DNA of 64,000 nt from Armatimonadota bacterium. GTDB taxonomy: Bacteria; Armatimonadota; Armatimonadia; Armatimonadales; Armatimonadaceae. The stretch is from positions 1 to 64,000 of the forward strand of contig JAPLCP010000173.1 in assembly GCA_026392155.1 (NCBI GenBank). The letters are read 5' to 3'. Position 1 is the first letter of the stretch. Each line of letters starts with the position of its first letter. The position numbers were made by a program, and so were the translations under genes. Positions 18,336-27,418 of the stretch are shown piece by piece. The notes under the pieces are model-generated. The model was not told the origin of the DNA and ran no database searches. It worked only from the letters and a program-made list of their open reading frames with translations.

Positions 18336-21300
18336 TTGAGGAGTTTTTCATTGAATCGCACGTTGCCCCTGTCAGCGCTGGTTTTGACGCTGATGCTCAC
18401 CCCCGCTGTCCCGACGATGGCGCAGCCACCCGCCTCTCCTGCCGCTAGCCCCGCTCAGCCTCCTGCCGCTGCCCAGAAGGTGCTTTTTGTCAATAGAGCC
18501 CAGCAAAATCAAGTCAAGAAGATCAATGCAACCGCAACGTTTTCACTAGATGGTCCTGGGGGGCAGAAGCTCACGCTGGATGTGAAAGAGCTGGATCGGA
18601 TCAACTACACCGGCGTGGCCGCCAGTGGAGAGATCACCTACGAGAGCCGTACCGAGTCGCTCCAGCAGTTTATCAACGGTCAAAAAGGCCCCGATGATCC
18701 TGATGTGGGAAAAGATGTTGATACGTTCACCATCAAGCCGGATGGCACGCTCGTCAGCTATAAAAGCTCCAAGACCGAAAAAGACGAAGATCATAGCGAT
18801 GAGCGCCTCTATGTGGCGACATCCATTGCCTTCCCTGACAAGCCTGTTGCGGTGGGAGAGAAATGGACACGGGAGTTTAAGGCGAGCTCCACGTATGGGC
18901 TGATTGAGGCCAAGGGTGAGTACGAGCTCCAGGCACTGGAAGAAAAAAATGGCACGCTGTGTGCTCGGATCGGGGTGTCGTACACCGAGAACTCCGGCAA
19001 GAACCCCATCACGACCAAGGGGCTTATCTGGATCGAGATCGGTAGCGGCGATGATGTGGCCTCCGATATCGTGGTCGCCAACATTCCCTTCGGGGAGGGT
19101 GAGGTGGTGACGGCCAGCTTCAAGTCCAATCGCGACAGTGGCGGCCCACTCCCCGCCGACGAAGTGAAGAAGCTACAGGTGGGCCTGAAAGCCGAGCAGA
19201 GCAGCATTAAGGCGCAGTCCCCCAAAGTCGAGCCGCCCAAGGCCAAGACCATTGACGAGACGGTGAAGGACTTCGACAAGCTTCCTGGCGTGGTGACTCT
19301 CTGGCGAAAGCGTGAGGAAAGTGGCAAGGACACGATCTACGCTGAGGTGCGCGAAGACCAGCTTGATAAGCTCCTGCTGCTTCAGGCGACTTTTAGCACC
19401 GGTGATTCCAGCCACGCCGTTGCGGGCGATCCGATCAGCGACTTTGTCTTCCAGCTTACCAAGAGCCCCGATGACAAGATCTATCTCGCCGTGCCCAATA
19501 CCAACTACATTGGGGCTCAGGATGCCGCGACAGCGCTTGCTCTGAAGCGCTCGATGCCGCCGATGTCTTTTCTCCAGACCTTTAAGATCGAGGCCAAGCA
19601 GTCTGATCGCAAGAGCCTTCTCATTGACTTGTCCGAGTTCTTCAAGAGTGATTTCTTGGGAATTGGCTTTGCGTTCTCTGGCGCATCTCCTATTCCTGGA
19701 CTGCTGGCAGGGCCCGCGGGCGGTGGCATGGGGCTAGATCGTGAGAAAACTTATGTCCTCTCGGTGAAGAACTTCCCGGAGAACTTAGTGGTCACGAGCC
19801 AGTACCACTTTGTGCGCGGTCTCTCGCCATTGCTGGTAAACACGCCGACCCTGGGAGACCCCCGAAGCGCTCCTGTCCAAGTGACGTTTAACCTCTCCGC
19901 ACTCCCCGTGGACAACGGCTATATCCCCCGACTCTACGACCCGCGCATCGGCTACTTTACGGCAGACAACCAGACCCTGGAGCGCGATGATAAGCTGGAT
20001 CAGACCCAGCGCTTTATCACCCGCTGGGATCTGCGCAAGAAGAACCCGGAGGTCGCTGTCTCTGAGCCGGTCAAGCCTATTGTCTTCTGGCTGGACAACG
20101 CTATCCCCGAGCAGTATCGTCCGACCTTCCGTGCCGCGCTTCTCTCGTGGAACCCGACTCTGGAGAAAGCCGGCTTCAAAGACGCCATCCAGGTGAAGCA
20201 GATGCCCGATAAGCCCACCGACGAAGAAGTCAAGAAGGGGCTGGTGCCAACGGACACCGCCGACATGCGCTTCAATGTGATTCGCTGGGTTCTCTCTCCC
20301 AACCCCGCCGATGCCTATGCCATCGCGCAGGCTCGTCATAACCCGCTTACCGGGCAGATTCTCAGTGCCAGTATCACGGTGGATGCGGGAATGGCGCAGG
20401 TTACCAAAGTGGAGTACAAAGACTCCGTCGCCCCTGAGCAAGCCTTCACCCGAATCGCGGAGTATGAGAAGCGCGAGGAAGAAGAGAAAGCACACGGACA
20501 CCGACACGACAGCAAGCTCCGCTGTGAGTACGGCAAGCTGGCAAAGACCAATGCCTGGTTTGGCTTCCTCGCGGTCAATGTCCTCGCCGAGGGAAAGATC
20601 AGCCAGAAAGACTATGTCACACAGTTCCTTCATGAGGTAGTCGCACACGAGTTTGGCCATATTCTGGGGCTGCGGCATAACTTTGTCGCCTCCACTCAGT
20701 ACACGCTGGCTCAGCTTGGCAATCCCAAAGTGGTTCCGTTTGGCAAGACGGTGACGGCATCTTTGATGGACTACACGCCCTTCAATATCGCCGCGCTAAA
20801 ATCGCCGGGCGTTCCGTTCTGGTCGCTGAGCCCGGGAATCTATGACCAGTGGGCGCTTCAGTACGGCTACATGCCTGCTCCTGCGGCGCGTACACCCAGC
20901 GACGAGCTGCCCATGCTCAAGCAGATTGCAAGGCGCAGTGGAGAGCCCGGCCTGCTCTACATGACCGATGGGGAGGCCGATATCTTCGACCCCACGATCA
21001 CGCGCTTTGATAGCTCCGCAAACCCACTTGACTACTGGGAGCGGGTCATGCAGACCGCGCAGGAGATGATGGGGAAGCTCGATAAGCGTGTCAAGCCCGG
21101 CGAGAGCTATCTGGAGTTTTCCCGGCAAGTTCAGGTGGTCTTGGACATGCTCTCGCAAGGCTCCGGGCAGGCGAGCCGCTACATTGGGGCACAGCAAGTC
21201 CGCCGAAGCTTCAAGGGGGATGCAGGCGAGAAGCCAAACCTCAAGCCAGTAGACGGTGCGCAGCAGAAGCGTGCTCTGGAGCTGATTGCCAAGTATATCT

Positions 21301-21860
21301 TGGCACCAGGAGCCCTAAAGCTGCCCCCTGGCTACCTCGAAAAGCTTACGATGGACCTGTCCGCGCCCGAGTCGCGCCCCTCCGAGTATTTCGTGGGAGA
21401 CTACATTGCCAACCTTCAGAAAGCCGTCGTACGGCGCATGCTCTCGACGACCACGCTGTCGAAAGTGGCGAGCAATGAGTATAAAACGGCAGACCCGACG
21501 AAGGCACTGACCCTCCCGACCCTCTTCAAGACGGTCTCGGATGCGGTCTGGAGCGAGCTGGTCACTAAGTCTAACGTCGGTTTCTCGCGGCGGCACCTCC
21601 AGCGTCAGCACATCGAGTCGCTGATTGGCCTCGCCAGTGGCACCGGCACCGATGATAGCCGAATGCTGGCTTCCGCGCAGCTCAAGATGCTCCGGGAGAA
21701 GCTCAAGGCCGCGCAGAGTATTACATCGCTGGATGAGTACACCCGCCTGCACTACACCGATCTGGCGGAAAAAGTCCAGCGCCAGCTCGAGGCAAAGGTC
21801 AATATCAGCGGCGGCGGCGGTGGGGGCATGGGCTTCCTCTTTGGCCGCCCTGGAAAGTGA
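18336..21860 (+). CDS. Large secreted zinc-dependent metalloprotease (DUF5117/DUF5118-type)
   Basis: 1174 aa; signal-like N-terminus; VAHEFGHILGLRHNF HExxHxxGxxH; SLMDYTPFN. Confidence 0.85.
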   Translation: MRSFSLNRTLPLSALVLTLMLTPAVPTMAQPPASPAASPAQPPAAAQKVLFVNRAQQNQVKKINATATFSLDGPGGQKLTLDVKELDRINYTGVAASGEITYESRTESLQQFINGQKGPDDPDVGKDVDTFTIKPDGTLVSYKSSKTEKDEDHSDERLYVATSIAFPDKPVAVGEKWTREFKASSTYGLIEAKGEYELQALEEKNGTLCARIGVSYTENSGKNPITTKGLIWIEIGSGDDVASDIVVANIPFGEGEVVTASFKSNRDSGGPLPADEVKKLQVGLKAEQSSIKAQSPKVEPPKAKTIDETVKDFDKLPGVVTLWRKREESGKDTIYAEVREDQLDKLLLLQATFSTGDSSHAVAGDPISDFVFQLTKSPDDKIYLAVPNTNYIGAQDAATALALKRSMPPMSFLQTFKIEAKQSDRKSLLIDLSEFFKSDFLGIGFAFSGASPIPGLLAGPAGGGMGLDREKTYVLSVKNFPENLVVTSQYHFVRGLSPLLVNTPTLGDPRSAPVQVTFNLSALPVDNGYIPRLYDPRIGYFTADNQTLERDDKLDQTQRFITRWDLRKKNPEVAVSEPVKPIVFWLDNAIPEQYRPTFRAALLSWNPTLEKAGFKDAIQVKQMPDKPTDEEVKKGLVPTDTADMRFNVIRWVLSPNPADAYAIAQARHNPLTGQILSASITVDAGMAQVTKVEYKDSVAPEQAFTRIAEYEKREEEEKAHGHRHDSKLRCEYGKLAKTNAWFGFLAVNVLAEGKISQKDYVTQFLHEVVAHEFGHILGLRHNFVASTQYTLAQLGNPKVVPFGKTVTASLMDYTPFNIAALKSPGVPFWSLSPGIYDQWALQYGYMPAPAARTPSDELPMLKQIARRSGEPGLLYMTDGEADIFDPTITRFDSSANPLDYWERVMQTAQEMMGKLDKRVKPGESYLEFSRQVQVVLDMLSQGSGQASRYIGAQQVRRSFKGDAGEKPNLKPVDGAQQKRALELIAKYILAPGALKLPPGYLEKLTMDLSAPESRPSEYFVGDYIANLQKAVVRRMLSTTTLSKVASNEYKTADPTKALTLPTLFKTVSDAVWSELVTKSNVGFSRRHLQRQHIESLIGLASGTGTDDSRMLASAQLKMLREKLKAAQSITSLDEYTRLHYTDLAEKVQRQLEAKVNISGGGGGGMGFLFGRPGK

Positions 21861-23755
21861 CCTCGCCTCCTTCCCCCCCTGCCCCCGCCCAGCGGGGGGG
21901 AGTTCTTCTGTTACTCGGAACTCTTGCACTCTTCTTCGATGTGATCTTTCGAGGACGGGTCTTTTTCTACGGAGATCTCGCGCTCTATTTTATTCCCGAG
22001 CTAGCGTTCCTGCGCGACGAGCTTCTGGCAGGGCGCATCCCGCTCTGGAACCCGTATGTCAACTGTGGCCAGCCCTTTGTGGGAAACCCTCAGGCCTGGC
22101 CGCTCTATCCGTCGACGCTTCTGCTTCTGCTCTTCTCCGCGGAACGCACTGTCGCGCTCTCGACGGCGCTTCATGTGCTCTGGGCGGGCTGGGGAATGCA
22201 GGCGTTTTTGCGGACGCGCTCCCTGGGGCCCGTGGCGGCGGCACTGGGCGCGGTTGCCTTTGCTTTTGGCGGGGCCTTTGTCTCGAAAGCACAGTTCCCC
22301 AACATGCTTCAGGCAATGAGCTGGCTTCCGTGGCTGCTCTGGGGAGCTGAGCGGGTGCTGGCGAAAAACGCGCTGGGGCGTGTGGCAGCTCTTGGGGTGT
22401 GTGTCGGGCTGGCGCTGCTGGCGGCACATGCACAAGTGACTCTGATGCAGCTCTACCTGGCCGTGGCATGGGTGATTTTCCGTCTTGTGAGCTTGCCTCG
22501 TCGTGAGCGTCTTGGCGTTTTTGGTGCCCTCGCCTTGGCGGCTCTGCTGGGGCTTGGTCTGGCACTGGCACAGCTCCTGCCCGTGATTGAGTACGCAGGC
22601 ACCTCCACGCGTCCGCACCTGGGGCTCCGTGAGGCGAACCGTTTCTATCTACCCTGGAAAGAGCTGCGGTTGCTGGTTGCACCCAACTCCTTTGGCAACC
22701 CCGCGATGTCCGGGGGCTGGTTCGGAAAAGGCAACTTCTGGGAGCCGTGCTGCTACCTCGGACTGATCCCGCTCGTGCTGGCCTTTTGTGGCCGTGGGAG
22801 CCGTGAGCGGACATTTTGGATTGGGGCAGCCTTTCTGTGTTTCTGGCTGGCACTCGGGCGTTCTGCGGGGCTGTTCACCCTGGCGTTTTACGTCTTGCCC
22901 GGTGTCAAGCAGTTCCACGATCCGGCACGCTGGCTCTATCTGGGAACCTTTGCGCTTGCCGTGCTGGCCGCACAGGGACTGGAGCGGGTGCGTGTCAAAG
23001 AGCCGGTCAAGTGGGCTCTGGTGCTGCTCGCAATCGCTGATACGGTTTTCTTTGCGCGGACACTTCACCCAACCTGCGATCCTGCCGAGCTGTCGGGGAT
23101 TGCCCAAGCGCCACCGCCGCTTGCAGGGCGTGTCTTTCACCTGCGGCCCTACGAAGCCTGGAAGTATATCGCGCCCTACAAGCACTACCGTGAGGTCTCG
23201 CTGACGAAGCTCTTTGCGCAGCCCACGCCCAATATGCTGCTCGGGAGCCACACGCGGCAGGCGGGTGGCTACGAGCCCGTTGCCCGGCGGGACGTGACCA
23301 ACGCGCTCAAGGCACTGGGCGAGCTCCCGGAGGAGCCCGCGAAGCTCACCAAGGCCCAGCAAGAGCAGCTCGAAGCACTGGGGATTGAGCGTGTGGTGGG
23401 CATAAAGAGTGAGTACGCTCTGACACAGCCCGCACCTTTAGCCACAGGTGGGAGGCTTGTTGGTTCTCGTCCCGGCGAGTGGGTTCTCATCCCGGAAAGC
23501 CCCGAGCGTACCGAAGTCGTAGTCCGAGAGAGCTTTGCTTCCGGCTGGCGCGCTTGGGCGGATGGGACACCTCTGCGTATTGCGCCCACCCCGCCGATTT
23601 TTATGAGAGTTTCCGTACCACCGGGCACGAAACAGCTCGTTTTTCGCTACGAACCTCTTTCCTGGCGTGTGGGGGTGTTTCTTTCCGGGGGCACAGGGTG
23701 TATACTGGTGGCATTCATGATGGTCTCATTAAGGAAACGGGTGTGGCAGAGCTAA
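21857..23755 (+). CDS. YfhO-like multi-pass membrane protein
   Basis: 632 aa polytopic; GRIPLWNPYVNCGQPFVGNPQAWPLYP; C-terminal soluble domain WRAWADGTPLRIAPTPPIFMRVSVPPG. Confidence 0.75.
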   Translation: MTSPPSPPAPAQRGGVLLLLGTLALFFDVIFRGRVFFYGDLALYFIPELAFLRDELLAGRIPLWNPYVNCGQPFVGNPQAWPLYPSTLLLLLFSAERTVALSTALHVLWAGWGMQAFLRTRSLGPVAAALGAVAFAFGGAFVSKAQFPNMLQAMSWLPWLLWGAERVLAKNALGRVAALGVCVGLALLAAHAQVTLMQLYLAVAWVIFRLVSLPRRERLGVFGALALAALLGLGLALAQLLPVIEYAGTSTRPHLGLREANRFYLPWKELRLLVAPNSFGNPAMSGGWFGKGNFWEPCCYLGLIPLVLAFCGRGSRERTFWIGAAFLCFWLALGRSAGLFTLAFYVLPGVKQFHDPARWLYLGTFALAVLAAQGLERVRVKEPVKWALVLLAIADTVFFARTLHPTCDPAELSGIAQAPPPLAGRVFHLRPYEAWKYIAPYKHYREVSLTKLFAQPTPNMLLGSHTRQAGGYEPVARRDVTNALKALGELPEEPAKLTKAQQEQLEALGIERVVGIKSEYALTQPAPLATGGRLVGSRPGEWVLIPESPERTEVVVRESFASGWRAWADGTPLRIAPTPPIFMRVSVPPGTKQLVFRYEPLSWRVGVFLSGGTGCILVAFMMVSLRKRVWQS

Positions 23756-24093
23756 CAATCCAAACAACAAACACGGGAGAGATCCCTGTGATGGGGCTGA
23801 GTGGTGAGCTAGATGCCTACCACGCGCCTCGGGTTAAGGCGGAGCTTGAAGGGCATCTGGCGGCGGGCAAGACGACCGTTATTGTGGACCTGAAGCGTGT
23901 CGCCTACATAGACTCAACGGGTCTAGGGGTGTTGGTGGCCGCACGGAAGCAGGTTCTCGAAGCAGGCGGAACGCTCCTGCTTATCATTCTGCCCGAGAGC
24001 GCGGTTCAGCGCACCTTCACCATCACCGGACTGCTGGGTATATTTTCCATTTTTGAAGAAGAAGCGGCTGCGCTGAGCGCGGCGGCAAGTTAG
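23743..24093 (+). CDS. STAS-domain anti-sigma factor antagonist
   Basis: GTG start at 23743: MAELTIQTTNTGEIPVMGLSGELDAYHAPRVKAELEGHLAAGKTTVIVDLKRVAYIDSTGLGVLVAARKQV. Confidence 0.88.
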   Translation: MAELTIQTTNTGEIPVMGLSGELDAYHAPRVKAELEGHLAAGKTTVIVDLKRVAYIDSTGLGVLVAARKQVLEAGGTLLLIILPESAVQRTFTITGLLGIFSIFEEEAAALSAAAS

Positions 24094-24115
24094 GCAAGTT
24101 AGGAAGGATAGCAAG

Positions 24116-25354
24116 ATGCATAAATTTTCCCGAGCGTCGCTTCTCAAGGCGCTCATTCCCGGCCTGGTTCTCTCCCTGAACCTGGTGGGCTGTAAAGATC
24201 CCAATGCAAACAAAACCGGCGGCGACCCTGGTACCGGGGCGGCAACCACAGCGGCAGCTCAGGACACCAGCGGCGATACGATTAAAGTGGGGCAGTACGC
24301 CTCGCTAACGGGCGAGACCTCGACCTTTGGGGTGGAGTCCAATGCGGGCCTGACCTTTGCAATTGACGAGCTCAATGCGGCGGGGGGAATTGACGTTGGT
24401 GGCAAGAAGATGAAGGTCGAGGTGGAGACGCAGGACGACCAGAGCAAAGCCGATGAAGCCAAGACGGTCGCGGTCAAGTTCGCCTCGGATGCCAAAGTGG
24501 TGGCGGTGATTGGCGAGGTTGCCTCAAGCCGCTCCAAGACGGCGGCTCCTGAGTTCCAGCGCGCGGGTATCCCGATGATCTCACCTAGCTCCACCAACCC
24601 GGAAGTGACCAAAGTCGGAGACTTCATCTTCCGTGTGTGCTTTATTGACCCCTTCCAGGGCTTTGTGATGGCCAAGTTTGCCAGTGAAGAGCTCAAGCTC
24701 AAGAAAGTCGCTATCATGCGCGATCCCTCACAGGACTACTCGGTCGGGCTGGCCGATGTCTTCAAAGAGGAGTTTGCCAAGATGGGCGGGGCGATTGCGG
24801 TAGATGTTTCCTACAACGCAAAAGACTCCGACTTCCGCAGCCAGCTGGGCCAGATCAAGGCGGCAGGCGCAGATGGTATCTTCATTCCTGGCTACTACAA
24901 CGAGGTTGGGACGATCGCACGGCAGGCGAAAGAGCTCGGCATTGAAGTGCCTCTCATGGGCGGCGATGGCTGGGACTCTGAGAAGCTGGTCGAGGGCGCA
25001 GGTGGCCCCGGAAAAGCGCTGGAAGGTGCCTACTTCTCCACCCACTACTCCAAAGACTCCAAGGAGCAAAAAGTCCAAGACTTTGTGAAGGCGTTTAGTG
25101 CGAAAAATGGCAAGGCTCCCGCAAGCCTCGTCGCACAGGGCTACGATGCGATGATGATCCTCGCCGATGCCATCAAGCGTGCGGGCTCGACAGAGCGCAA
25201 GAAAGTGCGCGATGCCCTCGCCCAGACCAAAGACTACGAGGCTGTCACGGGGAAAATCACCATTGATGCCGACCGCAACGCGACCAAGAGCGCGGTGGTT
25301 TTGCAGATCAAGGGTGCCGAGTTTGCCTACGTCAAGACGATCGCTCCTAATTAA
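24116..25354 (+). CDS. Branched-chain amino-acid type ABC transporter substrate-binding lipoprotein
   Basis: LVLSLNLVGCKDP lipobox; VGQYASLTGETSTFGVESNAGLTFAIDELNAAGGIDVGGKK...VEVETQDDQSK. Confidence 0.92.
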   Translation: MHKFSRASLLKALIPGLVLSLNLVGCKDPNANKTGGDPGTGAATTAAAQDTSGDTIKVGQYASLTGETSTFGVESNAGLTFAIDELNAAGGIDVGGKKMKVEVETQDDQSKADEAKTVAVKFASDAKVVAVIGEVASSRSKTAAPEFQRAGIPMISPSSTNPEVTKVGDFIFRVCFIDPFQGFVMAKFASEELKLKKVAIMRDPSQDYSVGLADVFKEEFAKMGGAIAVDVSYNAKDSDFRSQLGQIKAAGADGIFIPGYYNEVGTIARQAKELGIEVPLMGGDGWDSEKLVEGAGGPGKALEGAYFSTHYSKDSKEQKVQDFVKAFSAKNGKAPASLVAQGYDAMMILADAIKRAGSTERKKVRDALAQTKDYEAVTGKITIDADRNATKSAVVLQIKGAEFAYVKTIAPN

Positions 25355-25360
25355 TCTTCC

Positions 25361-25400
25361 GTCCCACGTGAGCTAGCGCTTGCGTGGGACTTTGCCTTTT
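25361..25400 (+). terminator. Intra-operonic hairpin between substrate-binding protein and permease
   Basis: GTCCCACG(25361-68) ... CGTGGGAC(25383-90) TTTGCCTTTT. Confidence 0.6.
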
Positions 25401-26363
25401 ATGGATCAATTTCTTCAGAACACTATCAATGGTATCCAGCTCGGAAGTATCTATGTGCTGATCGCGCTGGGCTACACCATGGTCTACGGCGTCCTCCGAC
25501 TCATTAACTTCGCCCATAGCGATGTTTTTATGGTTGGGGCCTATGTCGGCTACTTTGCTTCCCGCTGGCTAAAAGTCAAGCAGCAGGTGACTCTCTTGGG
25601 AGGACTGGTACAGCTCCTGCCTGTCCTGCTGATCTCGATGACAGTCTGTGTGGCGCTGGGCTTGCTGATCGAGCGCCTTGCCTACCGACCTCTGCGCCGT
25701 GCGCCGCGTCTCACGGCTCTGATCACGGCTATTGGAATCTCGCTCTTTCTGGAAGGGGCGGCTCAGCTTCCCTTTGTCTTTGGCGTAGACCCCAAGTTCT
25801 ATCCCGAGATCCTTCCCAGTGGCCCGGAGGCGACCCTTCATGTGGGGCAGAACCTGACCATCTCCCAGAACCAGCTGGTTCTGGTGATTACGGCGTTTGT
25901 GCTCATGGCAATCCTCTGGTTTATCGTCCAGCGCACCAAGATGGGCAAGGCCATGCGCGCCGTCAGTCATGACTTTGATGCGGCAGCTCTCATGGGGATC
26001 AACACCGATGCGGTGATCTCGTTTACCTTTGGCCTTGGCGCTGCACTCGCCGCAGCGGGTGGCGTGCTCTTTGGTGCCCTGACCTTTAAGAGCATCCTGC
26101 CCTTGATGGGAGTGCAGATGGGCATCAAAGCCTTTGTCGCCGCCGTGGTCGGGGGGATTGGCTCGATTCCCGGTGCGATGCTCGGTGGGCTGCTCATGGG
26201 CCTCTCTGAGTCTTTCGTGAAAGGCGCACCGCATGTCAAGATCGGCTCCTACGACTTTGACCCGTCGCGCTGGGTAGATGCACTGGCCTTTGTGATTCTG
26301 ATCGTGGTGCTCCTAGTTCGGCCTGCGGGGCTGCTGGGCAAGAACACGCCGGAGAAAGTCTAG
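25401..26363 (+). CDS. livH: Branched-chain amino-acid ABC transporter permease (LivH type)
   Basis: MDQFLQNTINGIQLGSIYVLIALGYTMVYGVLRLINFAHSDVFMVGAY. Confidence 0.92.
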   Translation: MDQFLQNTINGIQLGSIYVLIALGYTMVYGVLRLINFAHSDVFMVGAYVGYFASRWLKVKQQVTLLGGLVQLLPVLLISMTVCVALGLLIERLAYRPLRRAPRLTALITAIGISLFLEGAAQLPFVFGVDPKFYPEILPSGPEATLHVGQNLTISQNQLVLVITAFVLMAILWFIVQRTKMGKAMRAVSHDFDAAALMGINTDAVISFTFGLGAALAAAGGVLFGALTFKSILPLMGVQMGIKAFVAAVVGGIGSIPGAMLGGLLMGLSESFVKGAPHVKIGSYDFDPSRWVDALAFVILIVVLLVRPAGLLGKNTPEKV

Positions 26364-26365
26364 CC

Positions 26366-27418
26366 ATGCAGAAGAAGATCTTAACGCGTCTTGGCGGGAG
26401 CGCTGTGACCCTGATCGGGCTGCTCGCGGGCTCGATGCTCTTTCCGCTCTACCTTCAGGATGTGGTCTACCGCGTGGTGATGCTCTGTGGGATCGCGATC
26501 ATCATGGCGGTCTCACTGAACCTGATCAATGGCTTCACAGGCCAGTTCTCGATTGGACATGCGGGTTTTCAAGCCGTGGGCGCCTATGTTGCGGCCTCGC
26601 TGACGGTCTACGGTCACGACAAGCTCTTTCCTTTTGTGCCAAAAAACGGGGACTTTTCCTCGCCGCTCTACTCCCTGCTCTCGGGTGGCCCCGCGATGCT
26701 GCTCTCGATGCTGGTGGGAGGGCTTGCGGCGGCGGGAATCGGCTATGTCGTCGGCCTGCCCAGCCTGCGCCTGCGCGGCGACTATCTGGCCATTGTGACA
26801 CTCGGGTTTGGGGAGATTATCCGGGTCGTGGTGGAGAACCTCGATGTGGTCGGGGGGCCGCGTGGCTTCTCAGGCGACCTGAAGTCTGGAGTACAAGTCC
26901 CGGCGCTGACCAACTTTTTCTGGGTCTATGGCACGGTACTCGTGGTAATTCTGGTGGCGCGCAATCTACGTTTCTCGGTACATGGCCTGTCCTATCTCTC
27001 GGTACGCGAGGACGAGATCGCGGCGCAGGCGATGGGGGTCAATACAACCACGGTAAAAGTGAAAGCCTTCGTGCTGGGAGCGTTTTTCGCGGGAGTGGCA
27101 GGCGCACTCTTTGCGCACTATGAGCGGACAATTCTCATCACGTCGTTTGGCTTTGTTCGCTCGTTCGATTTTGTGACCATGGTGGTGCTGGGAGGGCTCG
27201 GCTCGATCACAGGCGCAGCACTTGCCGCGGTCGTCTTGACCGCGCTCCCCGAGGTTTTGCGCTACACACTAGGATCAGAGTCCACAAAATACCGTCTTGT
27301 TGTCTATGCACTGCTACTCGTGATTATGATGCTGGTGCGGCCACAGGGCATTTTTGGCAGAGGGGAGCTTTCCCTGAAGCGCTGGTTTGGAAAAAAACAG
27401 GAGGTTGAAACAGGTTGA
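26366..27418 (+). CDS. livM: Branched-chain amino-acid ABC transporter permease (LivM type)
   Basis: SLNLINGFTGQFSIGHAGFQAVGAY; LGFGEIIRVVVENLDVVGGPRG. Confidence 0.92.
   Translation: MQKKILTRLGGSAVTLIGLLAGSMLFPLYLQDVVYRVVMLCGIAIIMAVSLNLINGFTGQFSIGHAGFQAVGAYVAASLTVYGHDKLFPFVPKNGDFSSPLYSLLSGGPAMLLSMLVGGLAAAGIGYVVGLPSLRLRGDYLAIVTLGFGEIIRVVVENLDVVGGPRGFSGDLKSGVQVPALTNFFWVYGTVLVVILVARNLRFSVHGLSYLSVREDEIAAQAMGVNTTTVKVKAFVLGAFFAGVAGALFAHYERTILITSFGFVRSFDFVTMVVLGGLGSITGAALAAVVLTALPEVLRYTLGSESTKYRLVVYALLLVIMMLVRPQGIFGRGELSLKRWFGKKQEVETG

Noticed and set aside
19785-20678. 297-aa minus-strand ORF inside the metalloprotease gene
   Set aside because: Fully antisense to a well-supported gene, no recognisable motif; typical of GC-rich coding DNA
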